A stretch of DNA of 64,000 nt, taken from Asterias rubens. Lineage: Eukaryota; Echinodermata; Asteroidea; Forcipulatida; Asteriidae. The stretch's first letter is position 1. Every line of letters starts with the position of its first letter. A program made the position numbers and the translations under genes. Under the pieces are notes generated by a model. It was given only the letters and a program-made list of their open reading frames with translations, made no database searches and was not told where the DNA came from. Positions 11,801 through 21,849 of this stretch are shown in pieces. The stretch is taken from positions 4,849,488-4,913,487 of the forward strand of contig NC_047076.1 in the NCBI RefSeq assembly GCF_902459465.1, written 5' to 3'.

Positions 11801-14800
11801 ATGTTTAATTCCCAAGATGCATTGCGGCATAATGTTTGCCGCATGCCCAATAGTAAAATTCAAACAATGAAATGATTGTGTCACTGATGTCTGATTGTAA
11901 CTCGTAAGTAAAATATGTTGTCGCGACTAGTTGTAAAGACACAATTGGTTCACCAAGCAGGTAGTCGCGACTGTTTTTTTAGTAGTTCTGGCGGCACGAT
12001 TAACCGCGTAGAATTGTAAGTGCAATAATGCAAGTGACTCCACTAACAACAAATGTTTCATGTCCATAACCAAAAACTATATTGGGCATATTCTGGAAAA
12101 GGCCTTTTTTTCTCCAGTCAGATAAAAAAAAACATAGAGGGCAGAATTTCTTCAGGAGAATTGAGAAAAATCTCAGCAACACCCTGAAAACCGGCATCCC
12201 TGCCAGACTGTTTATTACTCACAATTTCCAGAGGTGTGGAAGCCACCCACCATGTAGCTGACACAGTCGCTTAGTATCTGATCTTCTGGTAGTTCATTCT
12301 CAAGGAGAACGTCGATAAAAGACTGGTGCCCGACTGTTGGATTTGCGCGACACTCCTTCAAAGTGTTGCGTACAGTATCGTGCAAGAAACCTAAAGCTGT
12401 AAGCAAGCCACACAAAAAACATAACCACATAGAAAACAGTTCTGTTAAGGAGGCGCTTGGCCACCTAAAGATTATACATAATACTGAAATGTGTTCACTC
12501 TTGCAAAACATTCCCAGCAAAACAGGGCTAAGACGTCAAAATTCGCATCACGTTCGCATTCGCAGGAAGTATGAACCGGGCTTTACTCTTAATTTAGAGG
12601 TGGTAGGAGGTGGGAAGGAGGGGGAGGGGCAGGGGTCAATTGTTCGGTAAACTGACCTTTATTAAACTTCTTTTCCCGATCGCTTCCTTTCACAGGAAGA
12701 CCTTGAAAGAGACTCCTCTCCATGTCATACCAACACTGATTTGAATACAAATATATATATACAAATAAAATGTAGCAGTTAACTATAATTACAGTAAGAT
12801 AAAAACTTAAAGGAGGTGGGGTGGACTTCACAAAGAATAAGACTAGGAGATAGTAAAAACTGAAGGCTACTCCTAATTGTAAGGACTCGTCCTAAATCGA
12901 GTTAAAGGCAGTGGACACTATTGGTAATTACTCAAAATAACTATTATCATAAAATCTTTCTTGATTACGAGTAATGGGGAGAGGTTTATAGCATAAAACA
13001 TTGTGAGAAACGGCTCCCTCTGAAGTAATGTAGTTTTCGAGAAAGGAGTAATTTTCCATGAATTTGATTTCAAGACCTCAAGTTTAGAATTTGAGGTCTC
13101 GAAATCAACCATCTAAAAGCACACAACTTCGTGTGACAAGGGTGTTTTTTTCTTTCATTATTATCTCGCAACCCCGACGACCAATCGAGCTCAAATTTTC
13201 ACAGGTTTGTTATTTTATGCATATGTTGAGATACACCAAGTGAGAAGTCTGGTCTTTGACAATTACCAATAGTGTCCAGTGTCTTTAAGACTAGTCTTAA
13301 CTTTTTGTGAAATCAAAATGAGAATGATCAGATCGATGTGTGGGGCGTCTGTGGTTGACAGGCTGTTACGTGAAGAGCTGAGGAGGAGAGTTGGAGTGGA
13401 GGGGATTGGCACCGTCTTGAGGAGACACAGGCTGAGGTGGTTTGGCCATGTGAAAAGAAATGAGGATGCAAACTGGGTCAAGAGGTGTACCAAAGTAATT
13501 GTGGGTGGGCCCACACCCGTTGGCCGACTGGGCAAGACATGGCAGAGCTCCAAACTGCTTGGAGTCAATGCAAGGACAGGGCCAAGTAGAGGAGAGCCAA
13601 AGGGAGAAAGCAGACCAACCCAGAACAGACTGGACAACCGCCTTAAAACTGACATGATGGCCCCAGGACATATTTGGCAAATATCAAAGGCCAGTAATCT
13701 CACTTGGTGTATCCCAACAAATGCATAAAATAAACAAATCTGTGAAAGTTTGGGCTCAATTGGTCATCGAAGTTGCAAGAAAATACTGAAAGAAAAAACA
13801 TTTCAAATATTTTCGTGAGAAACTACTTGTTAGTTAAAAAATACGTTACTTCAGAGGGAGTCATTTCTCACAATAAACTATCAACAGCTCCCCATTGCTC
13901 GTCACCAAGTAAGTTTTTTTGCTAATATATATTTTGAGTAATAACCAAATATGTCCAGTGTCTTTAACAAACAAAGTCAGGTGAAACTATAGCATATTTT
14001 AATTATTACTATGAAAACTTACATTATTATAAGCTTGACGAAACTTGTTGATTAACTCTTCAGATTTGAAGAAGTCTCCGAAGGAGGTACGAGTCAGCGC
14101 CGTAATGACAAGGGCGTGGCAGTGCTGCATCAGTGAGACGTGCTCGTCCTTCGGAATAGTCAAGAGTTTCTGCACTAGCTCACCTGCCAACTAATTAATA
14201 TCAAAATGACAATAGGATTCAAAAAGTCACAACTTGCCTTTATCTAAGCCTGATATATTTAGCAAGACACTTTTAAAGGATTTGGGTACTTTTTCAAAAT
14301 GTCCACAGATTTACATTACACTTACTGGGTTTGAAGATAATGATAGTGGAAAGCTTCCCTTCAAATATTACTAACTGAGATTGTATAGCTTTTGAGAAAT
14401 GAGTAAAACAAGTCACAAAATAATTTTGGTCTCCCATGATACTTCGTCCTTCCTATGGGATGAAAAGCCGTTGGTCCTGTGTGTTGTGTACCCACGTAAA
14501 AGAACCCAGTGCACTTATCGTAAAGAGAAGGGGTTTGACCCTGTGTTCCTGGTTTGATTGGCAGCATATGGCCCCACAGCACCCGTAAACCACAACACAG
14601 TGCTACATATATGTAAAAGGAGTAGGTCTCATAATTAAAATGTACATTCATAAATACCTCAGACAGTTTCGCTATTCCTATTGGTGGAGAGCGCGTCATG
14701 TGGGGGTGTTTAAACCTTTGATAATGACCAGTGTTTATAACCGGTTGTGAGCGGATACTCCGCGCTAGTCTTGATGCAAGCAATTATTGTTACGGGTTAG

Positions 14801-17800
14801 TTGGCTGCGCTGTGTGTGAAAGGAATACCAGAACGTGTTGCACCAAGACTATACGCACATGCACACGAACGGAACCGGAAACTGTCGGAAATAGGCATGC
14901 AACACATGTACACCTAACAGATAAGTTTTACAGAGTTTCTTACTTTATTACGCCTTTTAACCAAAAAGGTATTTATGAACGGGAATAAAAGGGTAGCGAC
15001 TGGTTCTTTCACGGCCGTTTAAAACCTTGCAGGGTCGAATTGCCTTCGGCTCGGGCATTTACTTATCACACGGCAATTCGACCCCGCTCTGTTTTAAATG
15101 GCCGTGAAAGAACAAGTCGCTACCCTTTTATTCCCTTATTTAGTCCCTCATAAATATACCTTGCAGGAAAATACTGAATGTTGAAGCACCTAGAGCGTCA
15201 CTGAGTGACGGATATGAGCGCTATATACACCTCTCTTAATATTCATGTACGACGTCATAAGTCTTACCCAAATTGATGCTATAGGCGCACGTCCACCACC
15301 ACTTGGAAATGGCCGAGCCTATTGCCTCGTTTTGGTTTAGAATTGTGATGTACTCATGCATAAATATTAAGGGAGCCACTATTATTATTATTCCTGTCAA
15401 ACTATTACCTCATTGAAAGTGCCGTAGTGGTTTCCAATGCTAGTATGTGCGAACGATGGGTCATACATGTTGCGCCTCTTCCGCCCATCAGCCTTATTAG
15501 CATACTGGATGGACTTCTGGCCAATCAGAGGCTCAAACAGTGCAAACAGTTCAGCTGCAAAAGAGAGCACACCCTTAGGGTCATGGCACACGAAGAAACT
15601 TTTACGGGAAACCTGGGGGCAACGAGTCAGTGCTTGCTACAGAACCACTTTAGAAGCACTCGAGTAATTTAGAGTGTCGTGGCCGAGCGAGTAAGAGCAC
15701 CAAGCTCAAGCTCTCGCGATTCTGTTCAACAGAGTGTGGGTTCGAGAGTCGTATACTTTTGTCCCTGAGCAAAACACTCAGACACTCACAAGACACCCTG
15801 AGAATGACACTACTGCTTCTCTACACCAAGGGGTAAATGGGTACCTGTGAGGGCAGAGATGGTTCTTGTGATTAATTTAATAGCTGAATAGCGCATACTT
15901 GTTGCACAGGCTGTGTACTCCCCAGGGAGCTGAGATGGTTTAAGGAATGATTTGAAGCCCTGTGACCAGGTGTAATAATGTTAGAAGCGCTTTACTGCAT
16001 GCAATACTTGATATACAGTATACAGTGGAGTCGAAGCATGGTTTTTCAACCTATAACAATGAAGCCTGTTGCGGCTTCATTTTCGGCTTCGTTGTACGAG
16101 GTTGAAAAACCATTTTTTTACCCCACGGTATACTGTGTATCAAGTACTGCAGTACTGTGCCAGTATTGTTAGGGAAGCAGAGAATTCTGTGCTTACGGCA
16201 AGCGTTTTTCACGGGTAAGCGGCGAATTTAGGATTCTGCATTACTAGGCATTACTAGGCATTCTACGCTAACATGGCTAGCGCATAAACTTGGTGCTTGC
16301 ACGTAAGCAGGGAGTTGTGATCGTCAGCGCAGAATTCGGCGTTAAGCAGGGCTATGAAATGGGGCCCAGGTGACTTTACAGTGGGAGGCTTGCGTAATGA
16401 GCCGTAGACAAGGCTACATAAGCCACATCTTACATGCTGGAAAGTAAGGTATATATTTTTTACTTACGAGGTCGATCAAACAGTCCAATGTGTTCCTTGA
16501 AGAGCTCTGGTGACGCTATACTAACAGTGAACGTTTTACCAAACCAGAAGGATGCAATAGATCCATAAGTCTTATGCAACTTCATGAGAAACTCATGCAG
16601 GCTGCCTGCAGCACCCATATCTGGAAAGTTACCCTCGCTGTATAACAATAATAATAATGTATAATAATAATAACAATAATAATAACCGTATTTATAATGC
16701 GCCTTTTGCCAAAGGATACAAAAAGCACCAGGTATTATTACTGCAAGGAGTGGGACGCAGTTTTGAATTATGAGACCAAATCCTTAGCACCATGTTATGG
16801 TTTTACAAGATGCTGTGTCGAAATATGCTGCAAATCAAGCCAGGAACACCGAGGCTAACCCCTTCTCTTTTCGAAAAATGCACTGGGTTCTTTTACATGC
16901 GTGCACACAACACATGGGACCAACGGGCTTTACATCCCATCCGAAGGACAAAGCAATAGTTAAGTGTCTTGCTTAATGACACAGGTGTCACGGCTTGGGA
17001 TTCGAACCCACACTCTGCTGATCAGAAACACCAGAGTTTGAATTCCGTGTTCTTAATCGCTCGACCAGGACACGTCCAATTTATAACAATAACAATAATA
17101 ATTGGCATTTATACTGCACTTTTCCCAAAAATGATCAAAGTGCATAACAAATGAGGTTCAACATTGTTACCCTTACTTTGGATCTGTCGGGTCCATACCA
17201 GGAACCGTTGAGCGTCTCTTGCTTGAACCCTGAAGAGAAATGGATAATGGAGAGTTAAAACAGTTACTCCAATCAGAGAGAGGAAACAATGGGAGACTTT
17301 TGGGACGCTTGGTGGCAGCAGACCAGGTAAAACCCATTGTTCTCAGTAAAGTGCGCACGCTCAGAACTGCGTAAACAATGGAAATTTACCTGGTTAGTCT
17401 GCTGCCACCTAGCGTTTCAAAGTCTCCCATTAGGGCCATTGCCTCCATGCTAGGGTTGGATTGTTCATAGAGCATGGATGGTTCAACCAGCTAGACGTTT
17501 TAACCACAAACAAATGTGATCATCCACCACCAATGGGCTGTAAAGTTGACACTTTCACTGTTATGGGATTAATGCATTTTTTGAGAGAGTGTGTAATCAG
17601 CTTCAAAATGATACCATCCACATTTAAATCAGATATTTCTTGACAAAGTTATGATTTCTCAAAGCCACATATTTTTGTATTCAGATTTCTCAAAGTTTTC
17701 TTGAAAACCCAAACAATTTAATAGGCTCTGCAATGTGCAAGTGCGACTTTACAGCCTATTGGTGGTGGATGGTCACAAATGTTGAAATAAGTTTCTGAAA

Positions 17801-19241
17801 CAAAGCATTACAGCAAAGAAACTGAGACCTCTTCCAAGGGTTTTGATACCTTTAGATCAAGTTTTTTGGCCATAACATGAATCCCTACTCACTGTGAATG
17901 AAGATGTATGTACAAGAGATGTTAAAAATATCCACCGGGGATAAAGAATACTTATTTTGGTTTTTACCCATACACCGATGTGTGTGTTAGCACTGTATAC
18001 TCAGTACTTTCCCGAGTCCGGTGAAAAAATATCACAGGCATGTTACTCGGGTGGGCTTCGAAATGTAATAATTTACCTGTAGAAGTTTCAGCTTCCTTAA
18101 TTGTCAAGTTTTTAAGGAAAACAAAGTGAAAACCACAGAGCAATGTTTTCAGGAGAGTCGCGTAAATCATTTTTGTTCATTTGCTTAAATATTTTTTGTT
18201 AATTTTGAGTACTAATTTCTCAAGAATAACAGCACCTCATCAGCAAGTAATATTTTAAGGGAAGCTTTTTTACCATCATTATTTTCAAACCATGTAACTA
18301 TAAAGGGAAAGTACACGTTTGGTAGTTACTCAAAACAAATATTAACTTAAAGACTGACTTGGTAGGAGCATTGGAAAGCTGTTGATAGTATAAAACAGTG
18401 TTGGAAACGACTCCCTCTGAAGTAACATTGTTTGTGAGAAAGAGCTAATTTCTCACTAAAATAATAAAAGGCTTCCAGCTAGAAGTGTTTTATTCCTATC
18501 TGAAAGCACACAAATTCGTCCAACAAGGGTGTTTTTTTCTTTCGTCATTTTCTCGTAACTTCGATGACCGATTGAGTCCAAATTTTCACAGGCTTGTTAT
18601 TTTATGCTTATGATGGGATACACCAAGTGAGAAGACTGGTCTTTGGACCTTCCCTTTAATGTAAATCTGTGGACATGTGTTTTGTATCACAAGTACAAAA
18701 AGTACCCAAACCCTTTGAGTGTTAGCCCCAAACTATATGTTTGGTCGGAAGACAGCAGTAGTGAAGCCAGGCCGGATACACCAGAGTCATGACTGGGATT
18801 CAAACCCATACCATGATGTCTCAACAACCAGCACTCAAGTCTGATGTTTGAATGATTTTCCCTCCCATCAAGGGAACTCGGCAAAATCCCACAAATGACA
18901 TGCTTGTACACGAGGCCTGTATGCTTGGTTTTTGAAAGGGCGAGGTATTTTCTCCTTGGCAAAAAGGGCAACCTATGAGGAAAATAAAAATCTCTACTTT
19001 GAGCATTTTAAGGGCACTAAGGCAATGACCAGGGAGCATGGGTCAATCGCCTTTGTTGTCCCTGTGAGGTATAGGCCTGCTTGAACGCCTCTATTACCAC
19101 TCTAAATAAGGTTAAAAGTTTGTTCCAACTGAACTGAAGTTTGAACTGCATTTTCCTCATACTTACACTAGGGTTAAAGTAAACCACTGCCGCTATCAAA
19201 GCTACTACAAACGTCACTGCAAAAATAGCGAAGGCAAGCAT
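8842..19241 (-). CDS. CYP20A1-like: CYP20-type cytochrome P450, copy 2, complete (11 exons, 471 aa)
   Basis: Exons on the minus strand: 19167-19241, 17177-17229, 16468-16637, 15409-15554, 14023-14190, 12657-12735, 12223-12396, 11090-11210, 10356-10467, 9853-9917 and 8842-9094 (TAG stop). All junctions are GT-AG and phase is kept, giving 471 aa; human CYP20A1 is 462. Order of motifs: N-terminal membrane anchor (1-22), proline hinge, helix-I segment with GGFHTS in place of AGx(D/E)T, ExxR (EGLR), PERF (DPERF), and heme loop FGFAGKRVCPG with the axial Cys near 418. This is a heme monooxygenase expected in the endoplasmic reticulum; the CYP20 substrate is unknown. The ATG follows a conserved stretch, CTGAGAGACC, preceded by a splice acceptor at about 19274, so an upstream non-coding exon is likely. 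Introns hold SINEs, miniature elements and a LINE tail. Nothing in the frame is broken. Confidence 0.93.
9545..9825 (-). repeat. tRNA-like SINE in intron 10 of P450 copy 2
   Basis: The minus strand has a box-B-like GGTTCGAATCCCAGTCGTGA followed by CACTTGTCTCCTTGAGCAAG, the GGTACCTGCGAGGGCAGAGA block and a tail with AAGCGCT. The tail is followed by an AATAAT run, as in other copies. Confidence 0.75.
10745..10990. repeat. Two SINE heads in inverted orientation
   Basis: Bases 10831-10893 form a palindrome in which each arm is a box-B-like GGTTCGARTCCCACC sequence; the arms are GGTGGGACTCGAACCAATGA and TCATGGTTCGAATCCCACC. The right-hand part continues as the second SINE family, with CAGAAATCCAGAAAGTACTG and TAAGGGTAAAACCATATTC. 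It lies in intron 8 of P450 copy 2. Confidence 0.65.
11276..11655 (-). repeat. tRNA-like SINE in intron 7 of P450 copy 2
   Basis: Same family and orientation as 893-1235: AACCGTATTTATAATGCGCC tail on the plus strand, and GGTTTCGAACCCACACTCTG (minus-strand box B) near 11579. It starts after an AATAAT run. Confidence 0.7.
12821..13314. mobile_element. Foldback element (family D) carrying a nested family-A element
   Basis: The outer ends GGACTTCACAAAGAATAAGA and TCTTAACTTTTTGTGAAATC are inverted. Relatives lie at 46361-46495 and 50480-50630. A TTAA-flanked family-A element (12902-13288) sits inside it, so A is younger than this copy of D. It is in intron 5 of P450 copy 2. Confidence 0.75.
12902..13288 (+). 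mobile_element. TTAA-type miniature element, family A, full length
   Basis: TTAA at both ends. The left end reads AGGCAGTGGACACTATTGGT and the right end is ACCAATAGTGTCCAGTGTCT, an inverted match over about 20 bp. The interior holds an imperfect hairpin around GACCTCAAGTTTAGAATTTG. About 390 bp, no coding capacity. Further full or partial copies are at 13682-13967, 23017-23402, 23683-23951, 24344-24630 and 39815-40164. Confidence 0.85.
13315..13672 (+). pseudogene. LINE reverse transcriptase C-terminal fragment
   Basis: An open frame covers this stretch, but the protein is the well-known C-terminal tail of LINE reverse transcriptases: RMIRSMCGASVVDRLLREEL, then VLRRHRLRWFGHVKRNED and a VGRLGKTWQ block corresponding to the usual RGRPxxTW. 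No catalytic YADD domain is attached. It lies opposite to the P450 in intron 5 and is not a host gene. Confidence 0.8.
13682..13967 (-). mobile_element. Family-A miniature element, 5'-truncated, minus orientation
   Basis: On the minus strand it starts TTAAAGACACTGGACATATT and proceeds through CACCAAGTAAG-like complement text, CAATGGGGAGCTGTTGATAG and CTCCCTCTGAAGTAACG to about 13682. The far TTAA end is missing where it abuts the LINE fragment. Confidence 0.75.
14023..14190 (-). other. Exon 5 of P450 copy 2 (checkpoint for the gene model)
   Basis: 168 bases, phase 0 at both ends, encoding LVQKLLTIPKDEHVSLMQHC and TRTSFGDFFKSEELINKFRQ. The acceptor is AATTAG and the donor GTAAGT. The paralogous exon at 33147-33314 has the same length and phase, which anchors the alignment of the two genes in a region with little motif conservation. 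Confidence 0.9.
14968..15161. mobile_element. Long palindromic (foldback) element
   Basis: Arms of about 80 bp: GGGAATAAAAGGGTAGCGAC, TTCTTTCACGGCCGTTTAAA and GGGTCGAATTGCC on the left, and their complements on the right ending TACCCTTTTATTCCC. The loop is about 22 bp. It lies in intron 4 of P450 copy 2. A related flank with CAGTTTCGCTATTCCTATTG is at 14661-14700 and, inverted, at about 25990-26025. Confidence 0.75.
15674..15995 (+). repeat. tRNA-like SINE, full length, at the duplication edge
   Basis: The head GTGTCGTGGCCGAGCGAGTA resembles box A of a Leu/Ser-type tRNA. GTGTGGGTTCGAGAGTCG stands at the box-B position but is degraded. Then come the CCTGAGCAAAACACTC, GGGTACCTGTGAGGGCAGAG and CTCCCCAGGGAGCTGAGA blocks. 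The recognised duplication starts inside it only because the window starts there. Confidence 0.75.
16733..17075 (-). repeat. tRNA-like SINE in intron 2 of P450 copy 2
   Basis: This is the duplicate of 893-1235. It differs by a few bases. The box-B-like stretch on the minus strand, GTGTGGGTTCGAATCCCAAG, is better preserved here. Confidence 0.7.
17291..17428. mobile_element. Palindromic miniature element in intron 1 of P450 copy 2
   Basis: Duplicate of 1448-1582, with a 3-base insertion (AGT) in the right arm that breaks the symmetry next to CTGCTGCC. Confidence 0.75.
17518..17774. mobile_element. 257-bp element with inverted ends and 8-bp target duplication
   Basis: The ends GATCATCCACCACCAATGGG and, inverted, GACCATCCACCACCAATAGG match over about 28 bp with two mismatches. 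ACAAATGT flanks both sides (17510-17517 and 17775-17782). Copy 1 has a single ACAAATGT at the corresponding place (near 1666) and no element. An 8-bp target duplication suggests the hAT or P superfamily. No transposase is present. Confidence 0.9.
18299..18659. mobile_element. TTAA-type miniature element, family C, in intron 1 of P450 copy 2
   Basis: Duplicate of 2192-2566, with about 17 bases lost near its right end (ACTGGTCTTTGGACCTTCCC). It runs straight into TTAATGTAAATC, the empty site for the family-B element seen in copy 1. Confidence 0.75.
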
Positions 19242-19364
19242 GTTGAAGTTGGTTGGGGTCTCTCAGTTCTTATCTGTGGAGAAACAGTTTAACCTTGGAA
19301 ATCAATTATTGCATGTGTACACACTAATAAGTTGCAATAATACTACTAATACAAGCTACATAGT

Positions 19365-20574
19365 ATGGTCAGAAACCAGTCAGACTTGGTCGAAGAGATA
19401 CAAAATCCAACAGACCAAGAATCCAACAGACCATGTAACTGGGAAGAGAGGATGGAAGGGCTTACTTGTGAAGAAGCGTGGCAACTGCCGAAAGTCAAAT
19501 ATGAGAAGGCAGTCGAAGATAATGTACCCACAAAGAGGCTTAATAACAAATACAAGCCTCAATGGATGAAGGCAAGAGTCAATAAGGCAATAACGAAGAA
19601 ACATGAACTGTATCAGCAATACAGCAGGACGAAGAGTTATCGTGACTACGAAGACTACAAGAAGCAAAACAACAGAACCAGACAAGCTGAATTTGAAAGG
19701 AAATTGATGAAGGAATTCAAAGATAAACCAATAGGCATTCTATGGCTATGTGAGGAAAAAGCAAAAAGTGAAATCTGGAATTTCCCAGCTGGAGAGAGAA
19801 GGGGGCGGTTTATCAGAATCCGACCAAGAAGCAGCCGAGATCCTGATCAGCTTTTTTCAATCAATCTTTACAAATGAACCCGATGGTGAAATACCCAACA
19901 TAGAAGGACGAGTCGATAAAGATACTTCACTTCACAAGATATTGAATTCACAATAGAAGATGTTCAAGGAAAATTGGAAGCACTAAAACCAGACAAATGC
20001 CCTGGCCCTGGGCCAGACCATGGCCAGACCATACTTCTAGAAACTATTATAAGCCTTATAAAAACTTTTCTAGAAGTAGCCAGACCAAATACACCCTCAG
20101 GTGTGAGTGAGTGCAGTCAGGAGTTGGCAGTACCATTGTTCATCTCAGAAAATCGGTGGACTCTGGGGAGCTGCCCACCAAGGAGTGGAAAACTACAGGC
20201 CTGTCAGTCTTACAAGTTACTAGCAATAGCATACCATGCAAAATACTGGAAAACATCATAAGAGAAAACATGCTTAATAAACATGCAAGTGACATGGGCA
20301 TCTTTGAGGACATCAACATGGTTTCATGAAGGGCAAGTCCTACCTTACAAATCCAAATCTTTTGACGAACCTCGAGGAAACCACGGGACACGGAAAACTT
20401 AGATGAAGGTAACCCAGTGGGCGTAATTTTACTGGACTACCATAACTTTGATTCAGTGCCTCATATAAACAAGCTACAAGCCTATGGACATGATGGAAAA
20501 ATACAAAAATTGATAAAATCGTTCCTGACGGGAAGAACACAAACAGTAGCAGTTAGTAGAGGTGCCTCTTCACA
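19365..20574 (+). pseudogene. LINE reverse transcriptase fragment, copy 2, 5' portion
   Basis: Same content as 3640-4806, with one extra piece beyond the duplication: DYHNFDSVPHINKLQAYGHD and KLIKSFLTGRTQTVAVSRGA (about 20435-20569), which fits the reverse transcriptase fingers and palm. The frame is broken several times. The open frame is cut at 20574 by the insertion at 20575-21676, and the LINE resumes at 21686. Confidence 0.85.
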
Positions 20575-20959
20575 GGGTTGTTCTTCAACCCCCTCGATGG
20601 CCGATCCGATATTATCATCCCAACTGGGAACCTGCGTGTACCGCCCGAGTACGATTACGGCCAATTCATTACGTGATGATCAGGCGGACCCATTTCCGGC
20701 CGATCGCTCTCGTCCTGTGTACATTGTACTATGGTACTACTAGTTGCTCCAAGTGGAGCTCAATATTGTAGACCCGACCGACCAAATGGCCACACGGACG
20801 TGTTTGGGGTCCCCATCAATCGGTGTGTGCACTTGTCGTGCGGAAGCGGAGAGTAAATACTCCCAGTGGGAGACTTTCTGGGACGATAGAGGGCAGCAGA
20901 CTTACCGGGTAAATCCATTGTTCTCAGAATTATGCGCATGTTCAGAACTACGTAAACAA

Positions 20960-21089
20960 TAGACCTTTTCGCAAATACCGGGGCGCGCGCGTAAAGCTTG
21001 GAATTAGGTGCATTGTGGTCCATATCTATCCCACAATGCACCTCATTCAACAGTCTGCGCTTGCGCATTGGTATTTGCGATAAGGTCTA
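20960..21089. mobile_element. TA-flanked miniature element 1
   Basis: The ends TAGACCTTTTCGCAAATACC and GGTATTTGCGATAAGGTCTA are inverted with one mismatch. The centre is also inverted around TGCATTGTGG and CCACAATGCA. The TA flanks suggest the mariner/Tc superfamily. Confidence 0.75.
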
Positions 21090-21385
21090 TAGACCTTTCT
21101 TTTGCAACGTCACAGCCCGAGTTTTTGCCAACCCAGATTGGAAAACTATGGAAAGCCATAAGTGCAAATCAAGAAAAGATCGCTATTTTTGGTAACAATG
21201 TAACCAAATTTGTCGATTTTGTTTAAAACAAAACAACTAATTATGAGAAGTACTTTATTTAATTGAAAGTTTGCAGAAAATGTTGAATTTTGTTAAAACA
21301 TCTGTTTTTACGATTTAGTGTTTTACTAACATTCGGCCGACCATGCCAACCAAGGCGGTTTGTTGATCAACAAAAGAAAGGTCTA
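21090..21385. mobile_element. TA-flanked miniature element 2
   Basis: The ends TAGACCTTTCTTTTG and CAAAAGAAAGGTCTA are perfect inverted repeats. It directly abuts element 1. The first nine terminal bases are the same as in element 1, so the two probably use the same transposase. Confidence 0.75.
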
Positions 21386-21685
21386 TGGAAATATACCCGG
21401 TATGTCTGCTGCCGCCTAGCGTTGGAAAGTCTCCTATAATGTGTGGCTGATGCGGATAAATACCGCAGTCTCAGACTTGAAGTCAAGCCTAGTCGTGGAA
21501 GGAAGTTGCGTCGCGGATCACACACTGTAAATTCTAAATCGGGGACTTAATTCTTGCTCGGCCGTAAAGCGACATTTTATGAATTCGGAATTGGGACATT
21601 CTTCGAACACGGGGCGGACGTCGGAGAGTCGTGGGTCGTGGGGGTCGAGGGGGTCGAGGGGGTTTTAGAACAACCCCTCTTCACA

Positions 21686-21833
21686 TGTGGCAGATGTGGT
21701 GAGAGTGGAGTACCCCAGGCCCAGGGATCGGTGCTGAGGTCCATGCTCTTTCATCATTTACATCAACGATCTCCCAGAAAATGTTTGCAGATGATACAAA
21801 AATATACATCTTCTTGCTTGTTGTGGTCAAGCC
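21686..21833 (+). pseudogene. LINE reverse transcriptase fragment, 3' continuation with catalytic motif
   Basis: Translating across small frameshifts gives SGVPQ (about 21712), SVLRSMLF, FIIYINDLPENV (about 21750-21785) and FADDTKIYI (about 21783-21810), the catalytic palm motif of reverse transcriptases. This follows the block ending at 20574 once the 1.1-kb insertion is removed. Confidence 0.75.
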
Positions 21834-21849
21834 AGTCCCTTCCCTTCAC

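Larger units (their letters stand above)
15861..20486. repeat. Segmental duplication, copy 2
   Basis: Same orientation as 1-4806. It covers exons 1-3 of P450 copy 2, their introns, and the LINE fragment up to GCCTATG. It lacks the family-B element found at 2563-2936 and carries an extra 257-bp element at 17518-17774. Beyond 20486 the LINE continues here but not in copy 1. Confidence 0.92.
20868..21434. mobile_element. Palindromic miniature element, interrupted
   Basis: The ends GGGAGACTTTCTGGGACG and GTTGGAAAGTCTCC, with GGCAGCAGACTTACCGGGTA and its inverted partner, are those of the element at 1448-1582. Two TA-flanked elements are inserted near its centre. Confidence 0.75.
20575..21676. 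mobile_element. 1.1-kb element with terminal inverted repeats inserted in the LINE
   Basis: The left end GGGTTGTTCTTCAACCCCCT and the inverted right end GGGTTGTTCTAAAACCCCCT match over about 23 bp with two mismatches. CTCTTCACA flanks both ends (20566-20574 and 21677-21685), a 9-bp target duplication typical of Mutator-like elements. Removing it makes the LINE collinear again. The interior has no transposase and holds three other miniature elements. Confidence 0.8.

Noticed and set aside
13279-13728. 149-codon open frame as a host gene
   Set aside because: It contains the RLRWFGHV block typical of the C-terminus of LINE reverse transcriptases and starts inside a miniature element.
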